From positions 59,367 through 123,366 of the forward strand of contig NZ_JAOEEA010000016.1 of the NCBI RefSeq assembly GCF_029837695.1: a stretch of DNA of 64,000 nt, in the 5' to 3' direction. This document shows, one piece after another, positions 46,037 to 55,324 of this stretch (position 1 is its first letter; the number at the start of each line of letters is the position of its first letter). Source of the stretch: Pseudomonas sp. GD04019. GTDB lineage: Bacteria; Pseudomonadota; Gammaproteobacteria; Pseudomonadales; Pseudomonadaceae. Below the pieces are notes generated by a model, which saw nothing but the letters and a program-made list of their open reading frames with translations, had not been told where the DNA came from and made no database searches. The translations under genes and the position numbers were made by a program.

Positions 46037-49000
46037 ATGTCTCTGGCCGAAATCCGCCTGGACGACAAGTACCGTGTAGCCACAGGTCAGCTGTACCTCA
46101 CCGGCACCCAGGCCCTGACCCGCCTGCCGATGCTGCAGAAGCAGCGCGATACCGCCTTCGGTCTCAATACCGCCTGCTTCATTTCCGGGTACCGGGGTTC
46201 ACCCCTGGGCAACCTGGACAAGAGCCTGTGGGAGGCCAAGCAGTTCCTCCAGGAAAACCACATCCACTTCCAGCCCGGCGTCAACGAAGAGCTGGGCGCC
46301 ACCGCCGTGTGGGGCAGCCAGCAGGCCAACCTGTTCCCCGGCGCGCGCTACGACGGCGTGTTCGCCATGTGGTACGGCAAGGGCCCGGGCGTGGACCGTT
46401 GCGGCGACGTGTTCAAGCACGGCAACTCGGCCGGTGTAGCGGAGAAGGGCGGCGTGCTGGTGCTGGCCGGCGACGACCATGGCTGCAAGTCCTCGACCAT
46501 CGCGCACCAGAGCGAGCATGCCTTTATTGCCGCGTCGATGCCGGTACTGAACCCGGCCAACGTCCAGGAAATTCTCGACTACGGCATCATCGGTTGGGAG
46601 CTGTCGCGCTACAGCGGCTGCTGGGTGGCGCTGAAGACCATCGCCGAGAACGTCGATTCTTCGGCCGTGGTGGAAGTCGACCCGCTGCGTGTGCAGATCA
46701 AACTGCCGACCGACTTCCAGCTGCCGGAAGACGGCGTGCACATCCGCTGGCCGGACCCGCCCCTGGCCCAGGAAAAGCGCCTCAACCAGTACAAGATCTA
46801 CGCCGCCCGGGCCTTCGCCCTGGCCAACAACCTGGACCAGATCAAGCTCGACTCGCCCAACCCGCGCCTGGGCATCATCACCACCGGCAAGTCCTACCTG
46901 GACGTGCGCCAGGCGCTGAACGACCTGGGCCTGGACGACGAGCTGTGCGCCAAGGTCGGCCTGCGAGTGCTGAAGATCGGCATGAGCTGGCCGCTGGAGC
47001 CGGTATCCGTGCACAACTTCGCCGAAGGCCTGGACGAGATCCTGGTGGTGGAAGAGAAGCGCAGCATCATCGAGGACCAGCTCACTGGCCAGCTGTACAA
47101 CTGGCCGGTCGGCAAGCGCCCGCGGGTTGTCGGCGAGTTCGACGAGGAGGGCAACTCGCTGCTGCCGAACCTGGCCGAGCTGACCCCGGCGATGATCGCC
47201 CGGGTGATCGCCAAGCGCCTGGCGCCGATCTACACCAGCGCCACCATCGACGAGCGCCTGGCCTTCCTCGCGGCGAAAGAAGCCGCGCTGGCCGCGCCCA
47301 AGCACGACACCAAGCGCACCCCGCACTTCTGCTCCGGCTGCCCGCACAACAGTTCCACCCAGCTGCCGGAAGGTAGCCGCGCTCTCGGTGGCATCGGCTG
47401 TCACTACATGACCCAATGGATGGATCGGCGCACCGACACCTTCACCCAGATGGGCGGCGAGGGCGCCACCTGGATCGGCCAGGCGCCGTTCACCGAAACC
47501 AAGCACGTGTTCCAGAACCTCGGCGACGGCACCTACTTCCACTCCGGCCAGCTGGCTCTGCGCGCCGCCGTGGCCTCCGGGGTGAACATCACCTACAAGA
47601 TCCTCTACAACGACGCGGTGGCCATGACCGGTGGCCAGCCGATCGACGGCGAGCTGCGCATCGACCAGCTCAGCCAGCAGGTGTTCGCCGAGGGCGTGAA
47701 GCGCATCGCCCTGGTCAGCGACGAGCCGGACAAGTACCCGACCCGCGCTACCTTCGCGCCCATCGTCACCTTCCACCATCGCCGTGAACTGGACGCCGTG
47801 CAGCGTGAGCTGCGCGAGGTCAAGGGCACCTCGGTGATCCTCTACGACCAGACCTGCGCCACCGAGAAGCGCCGTCGCCGTAAGCGCGGCAAGCTGGTCG
47901 ACCCGCAGAAGCGTGCCTTCATCAACCCGGCCGTGTGCGAGGGTTGCGGCGACTGCAGCGTGAAGTCCAACTGCCTCTCCGTGCTGCCGCTGGAGACCGA
48001 GCTGGGGCGCAAGCGCGAGATCGACCAAAACGCCTGCAACAAGGACTTCTCCTGCGTCGAGGGCTTCTGCCCGAGCTTCGTCACCGTGCATGGTGGTGGC
48101 CTGCGCAAGCCCGAGGCGGTCGGCGCCAAAGCGTTGTTCGTGGCTCTGCCGGAGCCGCGCCAGCCGAGTCTCGACCGGCCCTGGAACATCCTCCTGCCGG
48201 GTGTCGGCGGTAGCGGCGTGACCACAGTCGGCGCATTGCTGGGCATGGCCGCGCACCTGGAAGGCAAGGGCTGCACCGTGCTCGACCAGGCGGGTCTGGC
48301 GCAGAAGTTCGGCCCGGTGATCAGCCATATCCGCATCGCCGCGAAGCAGGACGATATCTACGCCGTGCGCATCGCCGCCGGCGAGACCGACCTGCTGCTG
48401 GCCTGCGACCTGGTGGTGGCAGCCGGTGAGGAATCCCTGGCCAAGCTCAACGACAAGATCGCCCACGCCGTGGTCAACAGCCACGAGGCGGCCACCGCCG
48501 AGTTCACCCGCAATCCGGACGCCCAGGTGCCCGGCGCGGCCATGCGCGAGGCGCTGGTGGAGGCGGTAGGCGAGAGCAAGACCCACTTCATCGACGCCAC
48601 CCGCCTGGCCACCGCGCTGCTCGGCGATACCATCGCCAGCAACCTGTTTATGCTCGGTTACGCGTACCAGAAAGGCCTGGTGCCGGTGTCCGCCGAGGCT
48701 ATCGACAAGGCCATCGAGCTCAATGGCGTGTCGATCAAGCTCAACCAGCAGGCCTTCCTCTGGGGCCGCCGCGCCGCCCATGACCCGGCCGCCGTTGAGC
48801 AGTTGGCCAAGCCGAAGAACCCCGAGGCGCCGCGTTGCGAAACCTTCGACGAGATCGTCGCCGACCGCATGGCCCGTCTCACCGCCTACCAGGACGCCGC
48901 CTACGCCCAGCGCTACCTGGAACTGGTGACCCGCGTGCGCCAGGCCGACAGCGGCGCCGACCAGGCCCTGAGCCGCGCGGTGGCGCGGTACTACTTCAAG

Positions 49001-49504
49001 CTGCTGGCCTACAAGGACGAGTACGAAGTGGCGCGGCTGTACAGCGAGCCGGCCTTCCGCCAGCGCCTTGAGGCCCAGTTCGAGGGCGACTATCGCCTGC
49101 ACTTCCACCTGGCACCGAGCTGGCTGGCCAAACCCGACCCGCGCACCGGCGCGCCGATCAAGCGCGAGTTCGGCCCGTGGATGCTCAAGGTGTTTGGCGT
49201 GCTGGCGCGCTTCAAGTTCCTCCGCGGCAGCCTGTTCGACCCCTTCGGCCACAGCGCCGAGCGCAAGGTCGAGCGCGAGCTGATCGGCGAGTACGAGGAG
49301 CTGGTCGAGCTGCTGCTCAAGGAGCAACGCCCGGACAACTACCGCACCGCGGTGGCCCTGGCCGAGCTGCCGGAGCAGATCCGCGGCTACGGCCACGTCA
49401 AGGAACACTCCCTGGCCAAGGTCCGCGAGCAGGCCGAGCAGCTCAAGGCCCGCCTGCTGGTCAGCGAGATCTCCGCCGTGCAGCTGTTCTCGCCGGCCGC
49501 CTAA
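46037..49504 (+). CDS. Fused indolepyruvate:ferredoxin oxidoreductase
   Basis: A 1155-residue single-chain 2-oxoacid ferredoxin oxidoreductase combining the IorA-like TPP-binding part and the IorB-like gamma part. The first third has SGYRGSPLGNLDKSLW; TPP/cluster residues include CSGCPHNSSTQLPEGSRALG near residue 430; ferredoxin cysteines occur in CEGCGDCSVKSNC near residue 635; the gamma-like domain starts LLPGVGGSGVTTVGALLG near 720. It oxidatively decarboxylates aryl pyruvates to aryl acetyl-CoA. AAAGGAG precedes the ATG. With the dehydrogenase downstream it gives an oxidative outlet for aromatic amino acids. Confidence 0.9.
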   Translation: MSLAEIRLDDKYRVATGQLYLTGTQALTRLPMLQKQRDTAFGLNTACFISGYRGSPLGNLDKSLWEAKQFLQENHIHFQPGVNEELGATAVWGSQQANLFPGARYDGVFAMWYGKGPGVDRCGDVFKHGNSAGVAEKGGVLVLAGDDHGCKSSTIAHQSEHAFIAASMPVLNPANVQEILDYGIIGWELSRYSGCWVALKTIAENVDSSAVVEVDPLRVQIKLPTDFQLPEDGVHIRWPDPPLAQEKRLNQYKIYAARAFALANNLDQIKLDSPNPRLGIITTGKSYLDVRQALNDLGLDDELCAKVGLRVLKIGMSWPLEPVSVHNFAEGLDEILVVEEKRSIIEDQLTGQLYNWPVGKRPRVVGEFDEEGNSLLPNLAELTPAMIARVIAKRLAPIYTSATIDERLAFLAAKEAALAAPKHDTKRTPHFCSGCPHNSSTQLPEGSRALGGIGCHYMTQWMDRRTDTFTQMGGEGATWIGQAPFTETKHVFQNLGDGTYFHSGQLALRAAVASGVNITYKILYNDAVAMTGGQPIDGELRIDQLSQQVFAEGVKRIALVSDEPDKYPTRATFAPIVTFHHRRELDAVQRELREVKGTSVILYDQTCATEKRRRRKRGKLVDPQKRAFINPAVCEGCGDCSVKSNCLSVLPLETELGRKREIDQNACNKDFSCVEGFCPSFVTVHGGGLRKPEAVGAKALFVALPEPRQPSLDRPWNILLPGVGGSGVTTVGALLGMAAHLEGKGCTVLDQAGLAQKFGPVISHIRIAAKQDDIYAVRIAAGETDLLLACDLVVAAGEESLAKLNDKIAHAVVNSHEAATAEFTRNPDAQVPGAAMREALVEAVGESKTHFIDATRLATALLGDTIASNLFMLGYAYQKGLVPVSAEAIDKAIELNGVSIKLNQQAFLWGRRAAHDPAAVEQLAKPKNPEAPRCETFDEIVADRMARLTAYQDAAYAQRYLELVTRVRQADSGADQALSRAVARYYFKLLAYKDEYEVARLYSEPAFRQRLEAQFEGDYRLHFHLAPSWLAKPDPRTGAPIKREFGPWMLKVFGVLARFKFLRGSLFDPFGHSAERKVERELIGEYEELVELLLKEQRPDNYRTAVALAELPEQIRGYGHVKEHSLAKVREQAEQLKARLLVSEISAVQLFSPAA

Positions 49505-49519
49505 CCGACTCGCTGAGGT

Positions 49520-49620
49520 TCCCCTCTCCCTCCGGGAGAGGGACTAGGGGTGAGGGGCTCCCAGGCGCCTGGGAATCCCTCATCCGGCCTTCGGCCACCT
49601 TCTCCCGGAGGGAGAAGGGT
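49520..49620. repeat. CTCTCCC-type palindrome between the oxidoreductase and the dehydrogenase
   Basis: Full form: CCCCTCTCCCTCCGGGAGAG at 49521-49540 and an inverted second hairpin CCTTCTCCCGGAGGGAGAAGG near 49597-49618, linked by GGTGAGGGGCTCCC ... GGGAATCCCTCATCC. It occupies most of the 163-base gap. Confidence 0.75.
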
Positions 49621-49667
49621 GTTCGTGACCACTCAACATTCCATTTCAACAAGAACAGAGAACTCCC

Positions 49668-50720
49668 ATGCCTGTCTTCACCCATATCGATTTCGACCAC
49701 CACGAGCAGGTGGTCTTCGGCCACGACCAGGCCAGCGGCCTCAAGGCCATCATCGCCGTGCACGACACCACCCTCGGCCCGGCCTTGGGCGGTTGCCGCA
49801 TGTGGAACTACGCCAGCGACGACGAAGCCCTGCGCGACGTGCTGCGTCTGTCCCGCGGCATGACCTACAAATCGGCCCTGGCGCGCCTGCCGCTGGGCGG
49901 TGGCAAGGCGGTGATCATCGGCGACCCGCGCAGCGGCAAGAGCGAGGCACTGTTCCAGGCCATGGGCGACTTCGTCGACAGCCTCGGCGGACGCTATATC
50001 ACCGCCGCCGACTCCGGCACCGGGGTGGCCGAGATGCAGATCATGGCCGAGCGTACCCGCCACGTGGCCGGCGCGGGCCAGCGCGAGGCCATCGGCGGCG
50101 GCACCCGTGATGGCGACCCGTCGCCGGCCACCGCCTATGGCGTGTTCGTCGGCATCCGCTCGGCGGTGCGCCATCGCCTCGGGCGTGACAATCTCAACGG
50201 CCTCAAGGTGGCCATCCAGGGCGTCGGCCAGGTCGGCTTCGGCCTGGCCAAGCACCTCAAGGATGCCGGCGCAGAACTGTGGGTGACCGACATTCACGAG
50301 GCCAACCAGCGCCGCGCCGTGGAGCAGCTGGGCGCCCGCGCCGTGGGCCAGCAGGAGATCTTCGGCCTCGACGTGGACGTGTTCGCCCCCTGCGCCCTGG
50401 GCGCGATCATGAACCCGCAAACCCTGGAAGCGCTGCGTGCGCCGATCATCGCCGGCGCCGCCAACAACCAGCTGGCCAGCGCCGAGCTGGCCGAGGAGCT
50501 GCGCCGTCGCGACTGCCTGTACGCGCCGGACTACGCGATCAACGCCGGCGGCATCATCGACGTGTGCTACGAGCGCACCGGCGGCAGCGCCGAGCAGCTG
50601 AAGGCGCATATCGAGGGCATCGAGGCTACCCTGGACGAGATCTTCCAGCGTTCCAAGGCTGAGGGTGCGACCACCACCGCGGTTGCCGATCGGATGGCCC
50701 AGGAGCGCCTGGGCCGCTAA
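49668..50720 (+). CDS. Leu/Phe/Val dehydrogenase (Glu/Leu/Phe/Val dehydrogenase family)
   Basis: A 350-residue NAD-dependent amino acid dehydrogenase. The catalytic lysines are expected in MTYKSALARLPLGGGKAVI, which matches the family signature. The Rossmann domain has VAIQGVGQVGFGLAKHL, and NNQLAS near residue 265 is typical. It deaminates Leu, Val or Phe to the 2-oxoacid. Placement after an aryl-pyruvate oxidoreductase and before an aromatic permease favours phenylalanine, but leucine dehydrogenase has the same motifs, so specificity is open. The ribosome site (AGAG) is weak. Confidence 0.87.
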   Translation: MPVFTHIDFDHHEQVVFGHDQASGLKAIIAVHDTTLGPALGGCRMWNYASDDEALRDVLRLSRGMTYKSALARLPLGGGKAVIIGDPRSGKSEALFQAMGDFVDSLGGRYITAADSGTGVAEMQIMAERTRHVAGAGQREAIGGGTRDGDPSPATAYGVFVGIRSAVRHRLGRDNLNGLKVAIQGVGQVGFGLAKHLKDAGAELWVTDIHEANQRRAVEQLGARAVGQQEIFGLDVDVFAPCALGAIMNPQTLEALRAPIIAGAANNQLASAELAEELRRRDCLYAPDYAINAGGIIDVCYERTGGSAEQLKAHIEGIEATLDEIFQRSKAEGATTTAVADRMAQERLGR

Positions 50721-50895
50721 GCGCAGCGCCTGCCGACGGCGCGCCATGCGGGTGTATACTCGCCGCGCCCCGGCGCCCAAGGCCTGCGGGCCACTGCCAA
50801 TGGCCACGACCCCTGCCGCCGGACCACGAGCCCGGCGGCATACTTCGACAGACAGGTGATCCCATGCCTTGCCTTTCCCTGCGGAGCGTTCGCTG

Positions 50896-52299
50896 ATGTC
50901 CGAACACCTGCACACCGGCCCGCTCAAGCGCGGCCTGAAGAATCGCCATATCCAGCTGATCGCCCTTGGCGGCGCCATCGGTACCGGCCTGTTCCTCGGC
51001 TCGGCCGGGGTGCTGCAGAGCGCTGGCCCGTCGATGATCCTGGGCTATGCGATAGGCGGTTTCATCGCCTTCCTGATCATGCGCCAGCTCGGCGAGATGA
51101 TCGTCGAGGAGCCGGTCGCCGGCTCCTTCAGCCACTTCGCCCATAGCTACTGGGGCCCGTTCGCCGGCTTCCTGTCCGGTTGGAACTACTGGGTGCTCTA
51201 TGTGCTGGTGGGCATGGCCGAGCTCACGGCCGTGGGCAAGTACGTGCAGTACTGGTACCCGGACATCCCCACCTGGGCCACGGCGGCCGCGTTCTTCGTG
51301 CTGATCAACCTGATCAACCTGGTCAACGTGAAGGCCTTCGGCGAGACCGAGTTCTGGTTCGCCATCATCAAGGTGGTGGCGATCATCGGCATGATCCTGC
51401 TTGGCGGCTACCTGCTGTTCAGCGGCGCCGGCGGCGAGCAGGCCAGCGTCAGCAACCTGTGGAGTCACGGCGGCTTCTTCCCCAACGGCGTGTCCGGGCT
51501 GGTGATGATGATGGCGATCATCATGTTCAGCTTCGGCGGCCTGGAGCTGGTGGGCATCACCGCCGCCGAGGCCGACCAGCCGAAGACGGTGATCCCCAAG
51601 GCGATCAACCAGGTGGTCTGGCGCATCCTGATCTTCTATATCGGCGCGCTGACCATCCTGCTCTCGCTGTATCCGTGGGACAGCCTGGTGCAGACCCTCA
51701 CAGCCGGTGGCGACTCCTACGGCAGCAGTCCGTTCGTGCAGATCTTCTCGCTGATCGGCGAGGACACCGCCGCGCACATCCTCAACTTCGTGGTGCTGAC
51801 CGCTGCGCTGTCGGTCTACAACAGTGGCGTGTACTGCAACAGCCGCATGCTCTACGGCCTGGCCGAACAGGGCGACGCACCGAAGGCGCTGATGAAGGTC
51901 AACGCCCGCGGCGTGCCGGTGCTGGCCATCGGCCTGTCGGCCCTGGTGACGCTGCTCTGCGTGCTGGTCAACTACCTGGCGCCGAAGAGCGCGCTGGAGC
52001 TGCTGATGTCGCTGGTGGTGGCGTCCCTGGTGATCAACTGGGCGATGATCAGCCTGGCCCACCTGAAGTTCCGCAAGGCCATGGTCGCCAAGGGCGTGCA
52101 GCCGAGCTTCAAGGCCTTCTGGTTCCCCTTCGCCAATTACCTGTGCCTGGCCTTCGTGTTGTTCATCCTCGGCGTGATGCTGATGATCCCGGGCATCAAG
52201 GTGTCGGTGTACGCCATCCCGTTCTGGCTGCTGTTCCTCTGGGCCTGCTACCGCATCAAGCTGGCGGCCGGTTCGGCGCCCGTCGCCACTCAAGGTTGA
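50896..52299 (+). CDS. APC-family amino acid permease, AroP/PheP-like
   Basis: A 467-residue permease with twelve membrane helices. The N terminus GPLKRGLKNRHIQLIALGGAIGTGLFLGSA is the classic AAT-family start, and GEMIVEEPVAGSFSHFAHSYWG and SFGGLELVGITAAEADQP are conserved. The resemblance is to AroP/PheP general aromatic transporters, and context (aromatic catabolism) agrees. GGAG 9 bases upstream supports the ATG at 50896 over one at 50869. A TATACT element at 50755-50760 might be its -10 box, but the -35 is poor. A terminator follows the stop. Confidence 0.87.
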   Translation: MSEHLHTGPLKRGLKNRHIQLIALGGAIGTGLFLGSAGVLQSAGPSMILGYAIGGFIAFLIMRQLGEMIVEEPVAGSFSHFAHSYWGPFAGFLSGWNYWVLYVLVGMAELTAVGKYVQYWYPDIPTWATAAAFFVLINLINLVNVKAFGETEFWFAIIKVVAIIGMILLGGYLLFSGAGGEQASVSNLWSHGGFFPNGVSGLVMMMAIIMFSFGGLELVGITAAEADQPKTVIPKAINQVVWRILIFYIGALTILLSLYPWDSLVQTLTAGGDSYGSSPFVQIFSLIGEDTAAHILNFVVLTAALSVYNSGVYCNSRMLYGLAEQGDAPKALMKVNARGVPVLAIGLSALVTLLCVLVNYLAPKSALELLMSLVVASLVINWAMISLAHLKFRKAMVAKGVQPSFKAFWFPFANYLCLAFVLFILGVMLMIPGIKVSVYAIPFWLLFLWACYRIKLAAGSAPVATQG

Positions 52300-52312
52300 T
52301 CCCGGCGGCATG

Positions 52313-52342
52313 AAAAAAGCCCGGCTTCGGCCGGGCTTTTTC
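52313..52342 (+). terminator. Rho-independent terminator after the aromatic permease
   Basis: AAAAAAGCCCGGC-TTCG-GCCGGGCTTTTTC: an 8-9-base stem with a TTCG loop, A-rich before and T-rich after. It can work in both directions and lies 13 bases after the stop. Confidence 0.92.
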
Positions 52343-52370
52343 TTGGTGGGCGTCTCCGCTCTGGAGCTGC

Positions 52371-52431
52371 GTAGGGCGGGTGAAACCCGCGTGCGGTGGC
52401 ACAGGGGAACGCGGGTTTCACCCGCCCTACG
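52371..52431. repeat. Palindromic repeat (GTAGGGCGGGTGAAACCCGC type)
   Basis: GTAGGGCGGGTGAAACCCGC at 52371-52390 and the inverted GCGGGTTTCACCCGCCCTAC at 52411-52430 form a 20-base perfect stem with a 20-base loop. It is a common Pseudomonas intergenic element. It lies 44 bases from the end of the convergent chemoreceptor gene. Confidence 0.85.
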
Positions 52432-52474
52432 GTCTATCCATCCACCGGGCAGTACCGATGTGGGTGATCCAACG

Positions 52475-54082
52475 TCAGGTCTGGAACTGCAACACCGAGT
52501 TCTGCATGCTGCGCGCCACGCTGTCCAGGCGCTGGGCGGCGGCGGCCAGTTCGCCCACCGTCTGGCTGTTCTGCTGCGACATGCGGGCGATCTGCTCGAC
52601 CCGCTGGGCCACCTCGCTGGACGCCTTGCTCTGCTCGCCGATGGTGTGGGAAATCTCCTCCACCACCGAGGCCGCGCGTTGGGCGCCGCCACGGATCTCG
52701 CTGATCGACTCGCCGGCCTGGCGCGCCAGGTTGACCCCGTCGTTCACCCGCGTCACCCCGGCCTGCATGCTGTTCACCGCCTGCGCCGTGCTGTTGCGGA
52801 TGCGCTCGATCATGCCGGTGATCTCCTGGGTCGACTGCGCCGTGCGCGCGGCCAGGTTGCGTACCTCGTCGGCCACCACGGCGAAGCCGCGCCCGGCCTC
52901 GCCGGCCCGCGCCGCCTCGATGGCGGCGTTGAGGGCGAGCAGGTTGGTCTGCTCGGCGATGCTGTTGATCACCTGGATGATCGAGTGGATCTCCTCGGAT
53001 GACTGGCCCAGCGCGGTGATGGTGTCGGACGACTCGTTGACCGCCTCGGAGATACGGCTCATGCCGTCCACCACGCCGAGAATCACCTGGCCGCCGCTGC
53101 TGGCCAGCTGCTCGGACTGGGAGGAAATGTCCTGGGCGTTGCGCGCGTGGTCGGCGATCTGCGCGATGTTCTGGATCATCTGCTCCATGGCCGCGGCCAT
53201 GCTGGTGGCGTTGTCCGACTCCTCGCGCGAGCTGTGCACGATGCTCTGCGAGGCGCCGCTCAGGTGCTGGGCGGTGCTCTGCAGCTGCTCGCTCTCGTGG
53301 CGGATGGTCTCGATCATCTGGCGCAGGTAGTTCTGCATGTCGGCCAGGGACTGCTGCAGCTGGCCGGCCTCGTCGTTGCTCTCGATCTGGATCGCGCTGC
53401 GCAGGTTGCCCTGGGCGATGGCGCGGGCCACGGCGATGGTCTTGCCCAGCGGGCGTAGCACGGTCTTCATCAGATGACTGGTGAGCAGGCCGAGCAGCAG
53501 GCACACCAGCAGGATGCCGGCGAGCATCAGCCAGGTGGCCTGGCTGATGGTGACGGCGCCGCCTTGGCGGATGTCTGCGGCGTTCTGTTCCAGCAGCTCG
53601 CTGAGGGTCTCGTTCTTCTCCTCCAGGTCCTCGAAACTGCGGGTGAACTCGGCCATCTTGGCGCGCGCGGCCTGCGGGTCGGCCAGGGCCTGATCGATGA
53701 TGCTGTTGGCCTCGCGGATGTAGCTGACCAGGGCCGGCTCAAGGTCGGCGATGGCGGTGCGGATATCTTGGTTCAGCGGCAGCGAAGCGTTGTCCGCGAG
53801 CAGGCGCTGGAAGCGTTCGCTGTGTTCCGCGAGGTCGGCACGCACCTGATTGGCGGCGTCCGTGTCGCCGGGCTGGGCGACGAAGGCGGCGAGCACGTCG
53901 GCGCGCAGGGCGTCGTGCATCATGTCGCCCTCCAGATGATTGCGCAGGGCGCTGACACTGACCTCGCTGGCGGCTAGCACCTCGGCCAGGCGCATCTGCC
54001 CCCAGTAACCGACGCCGCCGAGCAGGGCGGCGGCGATCACGCTGATGGCGCCGCAGGCGATCATTTTCTGGCGGATGTTCAT
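52475..54082 (-). CDS. Methyl-accepting chemotaxis protein
   Basis: A 535-residue receptor. A membrane helix (about 11-30) precedes a helical periplasmic sensor (about 35-185, four-helix-bundle type), a second helix (about 190-212), HAMP (about 213-265) and the signalling domain whose hairpin tip is AGEAGRGFAVVADEVRNLA. The 5' part after the first helix fits MCP_signal-type sensors for small organic acids, but the ligand is not readable. There is no CheB/CheR pentapeptide at the C terminus, which ends SVLQFQT. It is separated from the aroP region by a terminator and a palindrome. Confidence 0.9.
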   Translation of the reverse strand: MNIRQKMIACGAISVIAAALLGGVGYWGQMRLAEVLAASEVSVSALRNHLEGDMMHDALRADVLAAFVAQPGDTDAANQVRADLAEHSERFQRLLADNASLPLNQDIRTAIADLEPALVSYIREANSIIDQALADPQAARAKMAEFTRSFEDLEEKNETLSELLEQNAADIRQGGAVTISQATWLMLAGILLVCLLLGLLTSHLMKTVLRPLGKTIAVARAIAQGNLRSAIQIESNDEAGQLQQSLADMQNYLRQMIETIRHESEQLQSTAQHLSGASQSIVHSSREESDNATSMAAAMEQMIQNIAQIADHARNAQDISSQSEQLASSGGQVILGVVDGMSRISEAVNESSDTITALGQSSEEIHSIIQVINSIAEQTNLLALNAAIEAARAGEAGRGFAVVADEVRNLAARTAQSTQEITGMIERIRNSTAQAVNSMQAGVTRVNDGVNLARQAGESISEIRGGAQRAASVVEEISHTIGEQSKASSEVAQRVEQIARMSQQNSQTVGELAAAAQRLDSVARSMQNSVLQFQT

Positions 54083-54143
54083 GCTGCTGTCTCCCGATGC
54101 CGGCTTTCCGTCAAGCCTAGCCCAGGGTCAGCAGAGGGTGAAC

Positions 54144-55187
54144 TCAGGGTTTTCCTTGCAGGGCGTTGGCCCAGCTCAGTAGTTGCACCGGCTGGCGCGG
54201 GTCCCAGATGCGTTGCCAGAGCACCAGCATGTGCTCCGCCGAGCCGCGACTGAAGGGCAGCCGGTTGACCTCCGCCAGCGGCTGCCAGCGGCCGTCGCGG
54301 CGCTCGGCGAAGATGAAGCGGAACGGGTGGAACCCGGTCATGCCCAGGCGCAGGTCGGTGACGATCAGCTCGTTGCCGACCTGGTCGTAGCGCAGCACGC
54401 CGTGGGTGAACCACTCCAGCCGTTGATGCTGCGGCGAGTGGCGCAGCACCTCGGCCAGTTCGCTGCCGCGGGGGATGCGTTCCAGGCGCGGCGGCTGTTC
54501 GTCGAACCAACCGACCAGCGCCTCGTGGTAGTCGGCATCGTCCACCACGATCACCCGCCACAGCAGGCTGTTGAACGGCGTTGGCGTGCTGAACAGGGTG
54601 TCGGCCTGGATGCCGCGCTCGGCCAGCACCTGCTGCACGCGCTGTTCCGCCATCCACTTGCCGGCCAGGGTGCTGGCCAGGTAGACGCTGGACAGGCACA
54701 GCGCCGAGATCGCCAGCCACTGCGGCTTGTCACGCAGGCCACAGACCAGCCCGACGATCACCGCCACCAGCAGCGGCACGGTGTACAGCGGGTCGATGAT
54801 GAAGATCGACGACCAGGCCACCGGCGGCGTCTGCAGCGGCCACAGCAGCTGGGTGCCGTAGCTGGTGAAGGCGTCCAGCAGCGGATGGGTGATCAGCGCC
54901 AGCCACACGGCGAGGAACAGCCGTCGCGTCGAATAGGCCGGGTTGGGCCGTAGCCAGCGGGCCAGGGCGGTGACCAGCACGGCGAGGACGCTCAGCACCA
55001 GCAGCGAGTGGCTGAAACCGCGGTGGTAGGTCATGTCGGCCACGGCGTCGCCGTAGTCGATGATCACGTCGAGGTCGGGCAGGGTGCCGAGCATGGCGCC
55101 GTAGAGCAGGGCGCGGCGGCCCTGCCAGCGACCGAGCAGGGCGCCCTGGATGCTGGCGCCGAGTACCGCCTGGGTGATCGAGTCCAT
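54144..55187 (-). CDS. YdjM/DUF457-family membrane metal-dependent hydrolase-like protein
   Basis: A 347-residue membrane protein. Conserved blocks are MDSITQAVLGASIQGALLGR, GTLPDLDVIIDYGD, YHRGFSHSLLVL and THPLLDAFTSYGTQLLWPL, in which the Asp and His residues are typical of the family. About four to five helices occupy the N-terminal two thirds and a soluble tail follows. E. coli YdjM is LexA-regulated, but no LexA box was seen here. Activity is unproven in the family. It is a single gene, divergent from edd. Confidence 0.87.
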   Translation of the reverse strand: MDSITQAVLGASIQGALLGRWQGRRALLYGAMLGTLPDLDVIIDYGDAVADMTYHRGFSHSLLVLSVLAVLVTALARWLRPNPAYSTRRLFLAVWLALITHPLLDAFTSYGTQLLWPLQTPPVAWSSIFIIDPLYTVPLLVAVIVGLVCGLRDKPQWLAISALCLSSVYLASTLAGKWMAEQRVQQVLAERGIQADTLFSTPTPFNSLLWRVIVVDDADYHEALVGWFDEQPPRLERIPRGSELAEVLRHSPQHQRLEWFTHGVLRYDQVGNELIVTDLRLGMTGFHPFRFIFAERRDGRWQPLAEVNRLPFSRGSAEHMLVLWQRIWDPRQPVQLLSWANALQGKP

Positions 55188-55324
55188 GAGCCTTCTCGCA
55201 AGGAAAACCAGGCGGCTAACTTAGCGCCGGGCGCGGCGGGCGGCAGCCGGGAAATTCCGACGAAAGATTTCAACCGCGCGCGGGGTTACAGTGTCGGTAT
55301 TGCAAAGCCCCGAGGAGCCTTCCC

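Noticed and set aside
46199..49408. A 1069-codon minus-strand frame opposite the indolepyruvate oxidoreductase
   Set aside because: Shadow of the real gene; no recognisable domain and a His/Gln/Val-rich composition.
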